64,000 nt of DNA from Oopsacas minuta (lineage: Eukaryota; Porifera; Hexactinellida; Lyssacinosida; Leucopsacidae). A program made the position numbers and the translations under genes. The notes under the pieces were generated by a model that made no database searches, was not told where the DNA came from, and saw nothing but the letters and a program-made list of their open reading frames with translations. Below, in pieces: positions 32,801-45,000 of the stretch (positions are counted from its first letter, which is position 1; the number at the start of each line of letters is the position of its first letter). The stretch covers positions 124,001-188,000 of the forward strand of contig JAKMXF010000347.1 of NCBI GenBank assembly GCA_024704765.1. Reading direction: 5' to 3'.

Positions 32801-33155
32801 CTGTGAAGAGAAAAATTTCTATGAAATATTATCCTCTCAATCCAGAGATGGTAATTTTAATCGCAGTGAAGAAATTAAAAAACTAATATCTAATCAGAGA
32901 CATAATGATAGGATATGTGAGGCACCCAAGAAGCATAATTTACCCAAGAAACATGACATAGTATTATGGGAAGCTTATAATGAAAATATCTACAGATTAG
33001 TTGAAATGACAAAGGAGGGTAAATTTTGGAAAACTGAGGAAGCGTTTAGTTATTCGTTATCAAAGGAAATGTTGGAGGCTATCAATCTATCAGATAAAGA
33101 TAATTACTTCTTGAGTGAAACTTACAGATCTCATGAAAATGCCATCACACTATGA
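26846..33155 (+). CDS. LRRK-like ROCO protein: ankyrin, LRR, degenerate Roc, COR, kinase
   Basis: The spliced model is 26,846-27,236, 27,730-32,582 and 32,778-33,155. All junctions are GT-AG and phases agree (1 then 0), giving about 1,873 residues. Exon 1 holds ankyrin repeats (YKPLHVAAAKN, YTPLHLAVSF, GKTPLNIAIEN). Exon 2 has leucine-rich repeats (28,440-28,870), a Roc-like domain, a COR-like domain, a protein kinase (about 30,750-31,530) and a C-terminal propeller-like part. The kinase keeps the Lys (VAVKEF), the HRD Asp (HHDLKPENIL) and GTTGYRAPE, but DFG reads DLN and the glycine loop is weak (LGGKNSCVY). In Roc, the P-loop reads CIGDNESIKV instead of GxxxxGKS/T, so GTP binding is doubtful. 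A splice acceptor at 26,829 implies an upstream leader exon. The domain order matches LRRK1/LRRK2. Confidence 0.88.
27410..27433. repeat. (CAAA)n microsatellite
   Basis: About six CAAA units in the first intron of the LRRK-like gene (intron 27,237-27,729). A second AAAC-rich stretch lies at about 27,614-27,640. The rest of this intron is AT-rich without other features. Confidence 0.9.
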
Positions 33156-33176
33156 ATGTTGTACAATTTCAAATCT

Positions 33177-33182
33177 AATAAA
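33177..33182 (+). terminator. Polyadenylation signal of the LRRK-like gene
   Basis: AATAAA 21 bp after the TGA at 33,153-33,155, followed by a T-rich stretch. The same 3' sequence is found inverted at 58,027 in the LRRK fragment. Confidence 0.6.
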
Positions 33183-34137
33183 TAATTTTTAATCTTGCTC
33201 AATTTGTAACTTTGTATGTATGAGCTCTATTGCTGTATGAATCTATCAGAATAAACAATTAACACATTCAACGCATTCTAGTTAGTAAATAATAGATCCG
33301 ATACAAATTAAACATTTTCTTCGAGCCTATAAGTCTAACACTAATACTAGGATTGAGTTGTAGATGACAGTATAAATAGATTTACAATTTGTGTATATAT
33401 ACCTTTATGGTTTATACTCTTATATAATCGTGAGCTTCTTTCCAACATTGAATTCTTAATGTATTATTATGGGCTTTGTAACTTTCACACTGTCAAATAT
33501 TGAGTCCTGTAGTGGAAACAGTTGGGAACACTGGAATATATTCGGAGTTGCAAATGGGTCACAGAAAGTGACTCATGATCCATGAGTCATCACACATTCA
33601 TATTATCCTATCTTTTCAAGTAAATGGAATTCGTTAATCATTTGCAAATTTGTGTAATTACTCGTACTAGCTAGAAATTCGTGCAAAATATGAATCGCTT
33701 ATATCTGAACTCCACTTTTCAATTATACCTTATTCATTCTATTAACAGTGGGCACTTTATATAGTTATATGCCATCTCCTATTTCTTATAAATTCTCTTA
33801 CCGTTAGTATGAATACGTGGCTTATATTTGAGGTATATCAAGTAACATTGGTATAATATCATTAATATGCCTCGGACAATTGGGTATATTAGTATAGAGG
33901 ATGTATCAGTAGAGGGTTTTAATACTCAATAGATCATTCCCTTTAAGTTACTTTCAAACAAATAGTGGCAGATAAGTATTATATTTAATGTATTGCATTC
34001 TATAATTATTATTCGAGTAATGTATACAGTAGTGACTATGACTGAACCTTATGAGCAGCGTACTACAGAATAATAATTCGACAGGATAGTTGATCTTTAA
34101 GAGATGGTCCTAACTTATCATGATTCTTGCTCTAGGG

Positions 34138-34283
34138 CAGTTGTCCCCAACCTGGGGTCCATTAGTGGTCTAAGCAGAGAATGTAAGGGGGTCCACAGGA
34201 CCTGGAACCTTGTATTATGGTCAATGGGAGGGGTAGCCAATCTATTATAGGGATCTATGGCTGAAAAAGGTTGGGAAACACTG
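34138..34283. mobile_element. 146-bp hAT-type MITE
   Basis: The termini are CAGTTGTCCCCAACC on the left and GGTTGGGAAACACTG on the right, which are inverted with two mismatches. Flanks CTCTAGGG (34,130-34,137) and CTCTAGGA (34,284-34,291) form an 8-bp target duplication with one difference. There is no coding capacity. The matching site upstream of copy 2 (about 61,321-61,355) has no insertion, so this one probably followed the duplication. Confidence 0.85.
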
Positions 34284-34295
34284 CTCTAGGAAATA

Positions 34296-34390
34296 GGACC
34301 GGACCGGACCAGACCGACCGGTTTCAGTTCGGCCCGGTCCGCTTTTTCTCAAGTGCGGTCTGGACTGGTATGTTGGTCTGGACCGATTCA
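34296..34390. repeat. GACCG/CGGTC-rich stretch
   Basis: Dense direct and inverted copies of GGACC, GACCG and CGGTC (for example ACCGGACCGGACCAGACCG, then CGGCCCGGTCCG). Similar words occur near 5,620, 19,925 and 34,915-34,980. It is probably the subterminal part of a DNA transposon family. Confidence 0.6.
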
Positions 34391-35304
34391 TAATCCTCGA
34401 TCGGACAAACGAGCACATACGTAAATTATAGGAAGCTAGAATAGATAAAAATATCAAATCACCGCCTGTGCCGACGAAATTTCATTAAACTTATTATAGT
34501 GGGTTTTGAATCTATAATTTTCCACTAAAATAATTAAATTAGCAAAGAAATGTTTGATTGTATGTAAATAATCGAGTTAGACATTTCAAAGTGTCAGATT
34601 CGAATAACTCCCCTGTTTACCACAAATTTAATGGTGGAAGTAAATGTCTAGGACAATTATGAAATTTTCCCAAAGGTGTGAAAATATGTTTAAAGCCTGT
34701 GTTAAAATGTGTGAATATAAAAAACTATAAATCTATATACATATACATAGGGGAGACACTTATATACTGTTTATACTATAAGTCAACCATTTAATACTGA
34801 GCCAATATAGAAAAGTCCCGCTTTTCGGACATGTATGAGGCTAATGGTCGCCAAAACTTGCCAAAAGCCTTAGTGCGACTGAACACGAATTGACCAGGTT
34901 GATGCTATCCGTCTGGAACGGTCCAAGATTTTGATCGTGCGGTCCGGACCTCCAGGTGATCCATGAAATTCCCGAACCGTTGCAACACTGCTATACACAC
35001 AATCCATATCGTCAAAAATTTTCAGGACGAAATACCGTAACCAGATTGCTTTTTAGGTAATTATATTTCCAAAAATGCCCAATTTGGAAGCTCTGTAAAG
35101 AGACGATTATTGTATATATACGTTAGCAAAATTGTGACCATGGGCTCTGAGGATGTTTTCTTACAAAATAACAAAATTTTGTCATGATAAAAATTAGCAC
35201 GTTCCAGAGTTATAGTAGTGATCATGGATGACTCATTTTTGTCAATATTCACCATAACTTGACAACAATTTATATTATGACCAAATCAGCCTACAAACAT
35301 ATAG

Positions 35305-35472
35305 TATATACCTGACTTCCCATACCCTGATAATACAATTTGATATGATATCGCCAAAGGAAATTAAGTAGTCATCAATAATGCTAAATGGGGTAATATT
35401 CAGGATTGCGTCATAGTCGTAGGAGATATCAAATCGAAATGTATTATAAGGGTATGGGAAATCGGGTATATA
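35305..35472. mobile_element. 168-bp MITE with TATATACCTGACTTCCCATACCC termini
   Basis: The left end (35,305-35,330) and right end (35,441-35,472) are inverted repeats. The left reads TATATACCTGACTTCCCATA, and the right ends GGGTATGGGAAATCGGGTATATA. The TA-flanked ends suggest a Tc1/mariner-type target. A truncated relative begins at 60,156. Confidence 0.8.
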
Positions 35473-36030
35473 CTAACATCGGCAATAGTGAGTTTGTTAT
35501 ATCATTGAGGGTTTTCGATTTATAAATAGGCATTGACGAAAAATTGCCACCCATGGCCACTACTGTAACTCAAGGACCTGCAGACTTTAGCATTACAAAT
35601 TTTTCATATGTTTACAAAGTATCGTTAGATCATTTCCTACATTAACTTTGAAATCAAAGATGCGATATTTAAGGTTCTACATGTCTTCAAAGATAGAGCA
35701 GGTTTTGAGGCATCATAATCTACATATCTGTATAATACATTTACTTGGGAATATAAGTACTGTTTGCGTAATAAAAACAATTATGTATACTCTACCATAC
35801 ACTACCATATCCCAGGTCAAAAATTCGAGGATGCGATAAGTACTAAAGTACAGGGAAGGGAAGTGAATATGCGTTCGAGCTAATTGTCATTCGAGATAGC
35901 GAACGGTTTTCTATATAAACCGAATAGTAAATGAAGGGGAAATGAATTCGTTCGAGATAAGGCATGTTCGAAGTAAACGGGCATTCGAGTTAGAAATCTT
36001 AGCAAGAACCTTCATTAGATAATATTTTTC

Positions 36031-36084
36031 AAATTAGCTTGTCATCAGTCTAGTCAGGATTTGAGAAGGATTTGTTTATCCACC
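36031..36084 (+). promoter_or_regulatory. 5' leader shared by the two RNF213-like genes
   Basis: Positions 36,031-36,084 align with 62,415-62,463 (AAATTAGCTTGTCATC, TAGTCAG, then CCAC before ATG). Conservation of untranslated sequence up to the start codon fixes both start codons and shows that the paralogues share a promoter-proximal region. Confidence 0.75.
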
Positions 36085-39000
36085 ATGTCTAATCATTGTC
36101 CTGATGTTGGGTGTATGTTCAGGACTGCCATACCAGCTGGGCTACCAGTAAGTGCCACAACATGCCCCTTTTGCCAAAAAAGTTTGGAATTAGTAGCAAT
36201 TTTACCGATACCTGAAGATGATCTGGGAAAAGAAGATAACAAAGCACATGAAGATGATAAAGTGCAAGAATATGTCAGAGCACAGGAAAATAATAGGGCA
36301 CAAGAAGAGCCTGTGCTTGGAGAGAATAATCCTACTTCTGATCAACATGATTTCATTGCTTCTGAACCAACACATAGGAAACTTAAACTCGTTATGTCTA
36401 ATATCGAGTCAGATGCCTCTCTATCTCTACCATCTACACCATTCATTTCACCGGTACACACATTTGATCATAATGCTGAGTATCATGGTGAACAGCCCAG
36501 AGGAGAGAATGTTTCTAATGTTAAAAAAAGGATCAAAAGTCTTTTTCGAAGAAAATCAGAATTACATTATAATAACCGTACAAGGATGAAGCAACGACAC
36601 GGACACAAGAGGCAATCTGTATTTGCGATTCATTTAGAATTACGAAGTCAAATGATAGGGAATAAGGATATACGTATTCAATTCAATACACTAATTCTCA
36701 GGGAATACTGTGAGCTGATAGATGAAATCAGTCTCCAGATTTACGATGACTGCCCAATTAAGAATTTTCAGACTACCTTTAAGAACTTTCAAGAATCAAA
36801 TGTTGTGGAGATAAGTGGTTTTGAGTTCAATATTTTTCACGTTATCTTGAAATTTCCTCCAAAATATATTTCTGATTTTCCGTACAAATATTGCTTGCAA
36901 TTAAGATCAGGTGTTGATATCGATGAACATCTACAACATCCTTCAGACACCCAACTTTAACCGCTATTTTATCTGGGATGCTGCTGTAAGCCAAATTCAT
37001 GATAATAAATATCAAAAATTTGATATGATGATACTACCGCAAATTCAGAGAGAGGGACCTATGGCCATATCACGGAGTAATAAATTGTTTCAATTTACAA
37101 ATGTCAAAAATAGACTAGTAGCATCATATCAAGCATTATTACCATCCAATTTTGGCTGTGGGTGCTCTCCAGAATGCCCCAACTTAGAGGATTACATAGA
37201 AAAATTCATGCATCGTGCAAAATCACTTTCTAATTTGTATCTACATGATCCGGATTTTGATGAATTGGAACAATGGACAGATTCAAGTATCATAAAACTA
37301 GTTAAAGCTTGGATAATTAAATGTTATTCTCCTGAATATAATGCTACCTTAGATGACCAATCAATTATTGCTAAGTTCTATCTAGCATGTTGTCTGATAA
37401 ATACTTACAGCATTCATAGTAATAGTTTGAATAAGCTAGTGATAGATATGATTGGGAATTCAATTCTAACCATTTTTAGGAACGAAAGTTATACATTGAA
37501 TGAAGCTATTTCTACAAATCCTGAGTTTAGAAACAAAATACAAACCGCACTCCATGAGTTTGTTTTAATAGTGTGATGCTAAGCAAATATCCTAAAAAGC
37601 TATTACTACTAATTCCCATCTATCACATGATTACTAACCTCAAAGCTAGTGCTGTTTCATTACATGAAAAGTGTAGATACACAGAAAACGAATATTGGGG
37701 ATTCCCTACTGATGTACAATTTTCTTGCCTAGAAAATATATCTTTTGATTCTGAAGAACTCCAATTAGCCCTTACCTTAGTCAAGTATGATGAACTTCTT
37801 TCGTATTCCATTGCTATATACACACTTAATGAAGGAAATGCGAAAAAATTTGTGAGCACTTTATCCACTCACAAGAATGTCCATTCCCATTGTCAGCTCT
37901 CATTAGTGTTTTATTATTCCGATTGAAGGTATCCAGGTCTAGTTCTAACCAAGACATCATTACTAAAAAATATGATAAATTGACATCAGAAGTTATAAGG
38001 TCATTAAGTATTGCTTTCCAGGACGATTCTAAATTTCTTTTCGATGATATCTTTCGACTCATTCAGCTGACTATCATTCTAGCAGTGCGGCTATCTACAT
38101 ACTTCGATCAAGAACAATTCGAGATCTGTTTAACATTAATTTCTGAAGCATATCAATACTGTTACCTTAAATCTCAACCTACAACTATCGTCCTCTCTGA
38201 AGAGATTTCAGAATTATTCACAGAATTTGTTATAAAGTGGTATAAGAATCAATTTAGAAAACGCGAAAATCATATAAGGATGTTATAAAAGAAATTGAAT
38301 TTTGGGAAAATATAATATCAAAATATTTCTCTCAGTCTACTGAATGGAAAGATAACTTCAGAAATTTCTTGAAAGATCGATTTACAGATACAAAAATAAC
38401 AACAGAATACATAATCAAAGTCCTAACTCTTCAACCTAAACAAGACATATTGCAGGAACTTTTTATCCATGAATTATATTCAAGATTAGCAAATTTAAAG
38501 TCTAAACAAGAAAAAGTGTCTATAGTCAAGCGTTTATATGAATATTTTTCTGAGATCAAACAACTAGGAAAATTGACTATAATATTTAGTCAGATATTAC
38601 TTGATGAAAAGAAGACTTTTTGCCAAAACATTCACTGGCATTTTGTTACCTGGCCTTTATGGAGAATATATTTTTCCTTTCTCTCTTTAGAAAATATTGA
38701 ACAAATTCTCTCTGAAGAAGCTATGGCTATGCTTGAAGATGCTAGTGTTCACTTTCTGTCTTTCTTAGAAACAATAAAACTTCAATCTATTAATGTAGGT
38801 AAGCTACAGCATATTGCTAAGAATAAAGGTTACTTCTCTGACATTATAACTCATTTCATACAGTTGAAGTGTTTATCCGGTAATGGATCTAAGGAAACTC
38901 TCGAAGAACTAGATGTATGTTTGAAAATGTTACATTGGTTCTTTGAGCAGATGCGCATGCTGAAAATACTTTATACATTTACTGGAAAATTCGATGAGAT

Positions 39001-42000
39001 TAATGATGAAAATATCGATGAATTTATAGGCAAGGAATTCGATGGTTACGAGATAGGAATGATCTGTTGTTCTACTGGAGAGAAGTTACAATTATCAATT
39101 GAATCAGATGCCGACATTAATAATATTGTGAATTTTACACATTTTGAATCATTATGCAAGATATGTGGGTCAATAGAAAAATCTTTCGTAATTACTGAAG
39201 TTTTTAAGGTTGTCATAAAGACTAAGTCCCTCCAAATGGATGAGTTTGATATATCAGTATTCTATGAGGCTCTTTGGTTACCTGCCTGGGATATTTGTGT
39301 TTTGCTTCTTAAAAATATTTCTAATGAATCCATACAAATATCAGTAATGTGTAAATATTTCGAAGTTACTGCAAACGATGGAGAAATCGAAAACGAACTG
39401 ATTTTACTCAATTTAGGATGTGAACAGTATCAAAAGATACAAAAAGCATTCAAAAAATCATTCAAGACTAGCGCACATAAGATTCACCTCTACTTCACAC
39501 TTAAACTGCGTTCTCAAGCTGCAATTCTTATCTGTGATTTAAAAGAAAAGCTCTCAATTAAAACAAACTTTGAGAGCATAGAAAGGATGAAAAATGCTAC
39601 TGATGTGTACTACGATAAGAAGATATCAGTAATGGATGATAAAGTAGGTGATGTTGCAAAGAATCTTGGGAAACTCTCTTCTTTTAATCTTGACGTAATT
39701 CAAGTCGTTATTGACAATATTGCTTTCATCAGATGGGTAAAGGAGAATATGATCGACTTAAATGAAGTGAAAGCTTTTGTCGATATATCCCTAACAGCCT
39801 GTGGAGGTAATCCAATGGAAACAGACAGAATTACGTGTTTCAGCTCTGTTTGTACAAACTTTTCTCCTCTCATATTCGGAATTGTTGAAAATACAAGTTA
39901 CGAGACGCTCACTGCTAGATGCGAGCAAATCATTGAGAATGTTGGAAACAATAAAGAACTAACTAAGCTGCTCAAGCAAGTCGGAAAAAATGTAACATTT
40001 TGGGAAGAAATGAAACGATCTCATGGTGCAGTTGAAGAGACTACATTGATAGAGTTGGATAATTTGATGAAATCTGGAGTTTTTTATTTTGAAGGTTAGA
40101 GATTCATCCAATCTTTGTGATATAGTAAGGTTAAGAGTTGAGAGAGAAAACGAAAACGAAAAATTTTACAGTCTAGAGCAGTTGAAAGAGTTTCGAAGTA
40201 AACTCATGCTAGTAGTAAGCAAAAATGAACAATCAGGAGGCCCAACAAACTCAGATAGTTATGAAAAATCTCAACTATTTACACTCAAATTAGACAAAAT
40301 AATTGAGATAGCAAAAATAATAACCCAGTTAGCGGAGAGTGATCATCAGGGATATCTGAAATATCTCATTAACTTAACTGAAGCTGAAACAAGGTTAGAA
40401 GAAATCCACTCAAAACTGAATTCAATACTTCAAGTTTGGAGAAACATTATTGAAGAAGCACGAAATTCTCACTACTACTTGAACTACTATACTATATCTC
40501 AGATAGCTTTACTCCAAAAAGGTATCAAATCAGTTATTGAGGGTAGAAAAGATTCAGATCGAGAACAGCTATATCATCTACTCCGCTTGTTGAATAATGA
40601 AATTACTAAAAAAGATGTACAGCAGGCATTAAGAAAATCTGACATTATTTCTGAATATCTCAATCAATCAAGTTGTTCTGAATCCAACACCACACTAAGC
40701 ACTAAGGAAATGCAGCTTGCTGAAGTAGTAAGAAGGGAAACTGGGATAACTATGGATGATATTAAGGCTGTTATTCTGGAACTGAAAGAATATCAAAGTA
40801 GTTATGTCATCTCACAGAAATCAATTATATATTGGTGTAAAAGACGGCTAGCACATGCAACAGAAAGTTGCGAGTGTAAAGAACTTCCAGATACAGGATC
40901 AGTATTTCTTCCAATCGAAATATCTCTTACAAAAGGAGTTCCAATTGAACCACATTTAGATATCAATAAACTCGGAGATTTTCTAAAAGAAATACACAAT
41001 TCATGCACATCCAAAATCACAGGAGAACGAACGTTGCCTTACGATTTGATCTATGGAACACCAAATCTAGTTGTGATGCCATCAAGTGAGATTTTAGAAT
41101 TTCTCCTCTCTCTCTACCTGAGTGATAATGATAAATTTCCTTTACCATTTTACCATGAAGTATTGTTTTGTACTGATCAAACAACGAATGAAAATGTTGA
41201 AATCTTTTTTCGACGAGTATTGGATCAAGAAGAAAGCGTCTCTTATCTATTTTGCATGATTAATATAGAAAACTTGAAATACGAAGTTGCAGTTGAAACA
41301 TTTTCAAATTTCAAGAACATATCACAGGAGTATGAAAATAGAGAGAACGAGAAACCTGGAAAATCTAGATACAAACTTGTATTGATCTGTTCAGAAGAAA
41401 AGGAAGGATTCTCGTATTTGGCAACTGCCTTTGAAGACTACAAGAGGTCAATTCTTGTACACAATGAACAAGAAGAATTAAAAAGACATTTAAACAAGAG
41501 AATTTCTCCAGTGTATCGACGCGCCATTTACAAGAACAGACAATCTGCTTGGGTTATTGACAAGGAAAAGTCTAAAGTTAGAATTGTAGCGTCAAATAGT
41601 TCGGGTGCAGGTAAATCTCTATATATTCAGAATCTCAGGTCAGACATGTTAAGTCAAGGAGTTGTTCGTGAGGATGAGATAGAACAAGCAGTTGTAACTG
41701 TAGCTATTCATGGGAATCAAGCATCAGAGGACTATCTAGTTGATCAGCTGCTGAGTAGAAATGTAAGCATTGTGAAGCATGGAGTTATGTTCCATTTGGA
41801 TATTGCATCTACGGTTCAGTTAGGTCTAGAATCTATACTCTTCAAGCTGCTTATATTAGGCGGAGTTTGTAATAGATCAGGAATGTTATGGCACAGTAGA
41901 CATAAAGATTATTATGTAATAGAAATAACACTAAGCTCTGATCAAAATCAATTCTCCAAGTTCACCAGTCTTTTCCCAGTTGTACGCTGTATTCAACCCA

Positions 42001-45000
42001 CTGACGCTCTGGAAGCAACGGCGGATATTAACACACATACAGTCCATTTGCTTACATTAAGAAATGACCAATATCAGAGAGTGGATGCATACTTGAAGAC
42101 ACTAGATATAGGTCAGAACTTAGATAGTTTTGTATTTAAAAAAACACGAAAATTTAAATTCGACCATATTGAGAGATTAAATAGGACTCTAGAGAATTGT
42201 GGTATTGCTCAACCATCTTGGGCTGAAGTAAGAAATTTTACAAATTTTCTTGATAAACAGCTTTTGGATTGTGACAAATCTGTTTATTGCAAATCTAAGA
42301 TAATGGGACAGGAGTGGAATGGTTTCAAATCTTTTGTTGTAAAGTTCATGCTTAACATGTCTAAAGACTTTGCTACACCCGCTCTTGGGTCATGTTCCGA
42401 ACTAGCCCGTAATAATTTGGCCAAGTTTGAGATTTTGGATGAGCGCAGGTGGGAGAATAACTCACATCCATATATATTCTTTAATCCAGATGGACATACA
42501 ATGACTTTCTTGGGGTTCAATATATCAAAGCAAGGGCATCTACTCGACTCAGATAATCCATCTAAAATAATTAAAGAAAACATAATGGATCCTCAGCTTT
42601 ACACAACATTGAATGCGAATAGAGTCTTACTTCAGGAAGATTATAACCTACTTAGCAAAGTCGAAAAGATCGCGAAAATTGCTGGAGTTATGGGTATTGA
42701 TTTTGGTCTTAATCCAATAGACCCAGATCCATGTTATGTCTTAACACCTGACAACATTAGAAAGATTCTGGCTATTCTGATGCGATTCCGTTGCAACATA
42801 CCAGTAGTGATAATGGGAGAGACAGGCTGTGGAAAGACACGTCTCATCCAGTTCATGTGTTCATTGCAAGCTCTACAGACAGGAGCTACTAACATGTTAA
42901 TATTGAAAGTACATGGTGGTACTACTGAGAAAGATGTAAAGACTAAAGTAGAAGAAGCTGAGGTGCTAGCTATGAAGAATTTCCGTGACCACGATATTGA
43001 TACAGTATTGTTTTTTGATGAAGCTAACACTAGTCCAGCCATTGGTCTAATCAAAGAGATTATGTGTGACAGGAGAATGTATGGTAGACATATCAGTAGC
43101 GACATTAGACTACAGTTCATTGCAGCTTGTAATCCTTATCGTAGACATACAAAGGAGATGTTGAACAAGCTGAGTACTGCTGGTCTTGGATTCTTCACCA
43201 AAGCAAGTGAGACCACGGATAGACTGGGAGATATTCCTCTCCGTGAGTTAGTGTACAGGGTAATTGAGCTTCCTGCTAGTATGCTTCCATTGGTATGGGA
43301 TTTCGGTAAATTGAGCAACGATGTAGAGAAGGCTTACACGCGTGAGATAGTAGCAAAACACCTCCGAGATCGCAACAGTCCAATACAAGCACGTGATAAG
43401 ATAATAGTTGTCATAAGTAATGTACTTGCTGGTGCACAGAACTACATGAGAGAGAGGAAGGATGAGTGCAGCTTTGTGAGTTTAAGGGATGTAGAGAGAG
43501 CTATGCGAGTCATGTTATGGTTCTATAAAATACTCGATTATTTTCAACCACATAATACATCGTCACATCACGAACAACTAAGCCTTGTGAATTTGGACGA
43601 TGATGTTATTAATCTTAATGAGATGTTATTCATTCAGGGTCTTCTTAACGTAGGTGACTTCCTGCCGAAATCTATAAGAGTTTCAAAAAGTGACACACAC
43701 ATAAAGTCAATCAATCAGATTGACTACATAACATACAGTCTTATTCTGTCGTTAGCTGTTTGCTACAGAGCCAAACTTCAAGAAAGAGATGATTTTGATA
43801 TTAATATCGTTCGACGTTTCCAACATCCTCTCACGACAATTAGAGATCACAAGGTTATTCATAATGAAGTTGACAGATGTCAACAGCTGATTCTAGATGA
43901 GATGACCGTGGGAGCTAATATCGCTAAGAATAATGCTCTGAAAGAGAATGTATTTATGATGTTTGTGTGTATTGAACTTAAGATTCCTCTTTTCGTCATT
44001 GGTAAGCCAGGTAGCTCCAAATCTCTGGCAAAGTCTATCATTTCTAATTCAATGCAAGGTAGGCGGTGTCCAGATGGAAGTATTCTACAGAACTTTAAGC
44101 AAATCCAGATTATGTCATATCAGTGTAGTCAGCTGTCCACTGCAGATGGAATAATTGGAGTTTTTAATAATTGTAGAAACTTACAAAACAAGACGGGATC
44201 TGATGCATTCACAGCTTGTGTAGTCCTAGAAGAAGTAGGCTTGGCAGAAGATTCACCTCTGCTTCCTCTTAAAGTATTACATCCTCTTCTAGAAGATAGC
44301 AATTATGGTTCTGAGGAGGTTGAGACGGGCATTGGTCAAACGAAGCGAAGTGGTAGAGACGATCCAGATGATGAAATGAAGAATCGTGTGGCATTTATAG
44401 GAATTTCTAACTGGGCCCTTGATCCTGCCAAAATGAACAGAGGACTAATGTTGTCTCGAGGAGATCCAGATCTTAACGAATTAATCATTAGTGCAAAAGG
44501 AATTTGCGAATCCGTAGGTGTTCATCCAGAAATTCATAAGAGCATTTCTGAAAAAATCCCATCTTTGGCTAAAGCATATCACTACCTTACTTCAAATCAA
44601 GTTAAACGACAAGATAAAGAAGAAAGGACAGATTATTTTGGGCTGAGAGATTTTTACAGTTTAATAAAGATGCTTGTTTTCATTTGTAACGACAAAGATT
44701 CTAATCTGAATAGAGCGATCTTAGAGCATGCTGTTAAACGGAACTTTGGTGGAATATCAGGTGTAGATCCTGTTAGTGTATTTAATGAACTCGTGGAATT
44801 GCCAAAAGACAGTAAGAAAGTTCTAGATTCTTCTCCATTAGGGTTAATAACAGCGAACTTAACAAATCTTTCTCGCTCTTTCCACGGAGAGACTCGTTAT
44901 CTCCTGTTATTCACTGAGAACTATGCTGCTCTCACTATTTTGCTGCGTTCACCAGAAATGTGGCCTAAACATCAAGATGTCAATACACGTGTCATATTTG

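Larger units (their letters stand above)
33156..36084. other. Spacer upstream of RNF213-like copy 1, partly shared with copy 2
   Basis: No gene is seen. It holds two MITEs (34,138-34,283 and 35,305-35,472) and a GACCG-rich stretch (34,296-34,390). Segments near 33,765-33,960, 34,103-34,137 and 35,825-35,880 resemble segments upstream of the second RNF213-like gene (about 59,320-59,650, 61,321-61,355 and 58,760-58,820), but in a different order. Repeated TTCGAGNTA words at 35,860-35,990 look like decayed pogo/Tc1-type DNA transposon ends. Confidence 0.55.

Noticed and set aside
34296-34390. CRISPR-like short repeats
   Set aside because: The units are irregular 4-6-bp words without spacers of constant length; the genome is eukaryotic.
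36085-40100. Programmed ribosomal frameshifting in RNF213-like copy 1
   Set aside because: Five shifts in both directions, each at an ordinary homopolymer, with no conserved slippery site; copy 2 has none in the matching part it covers.
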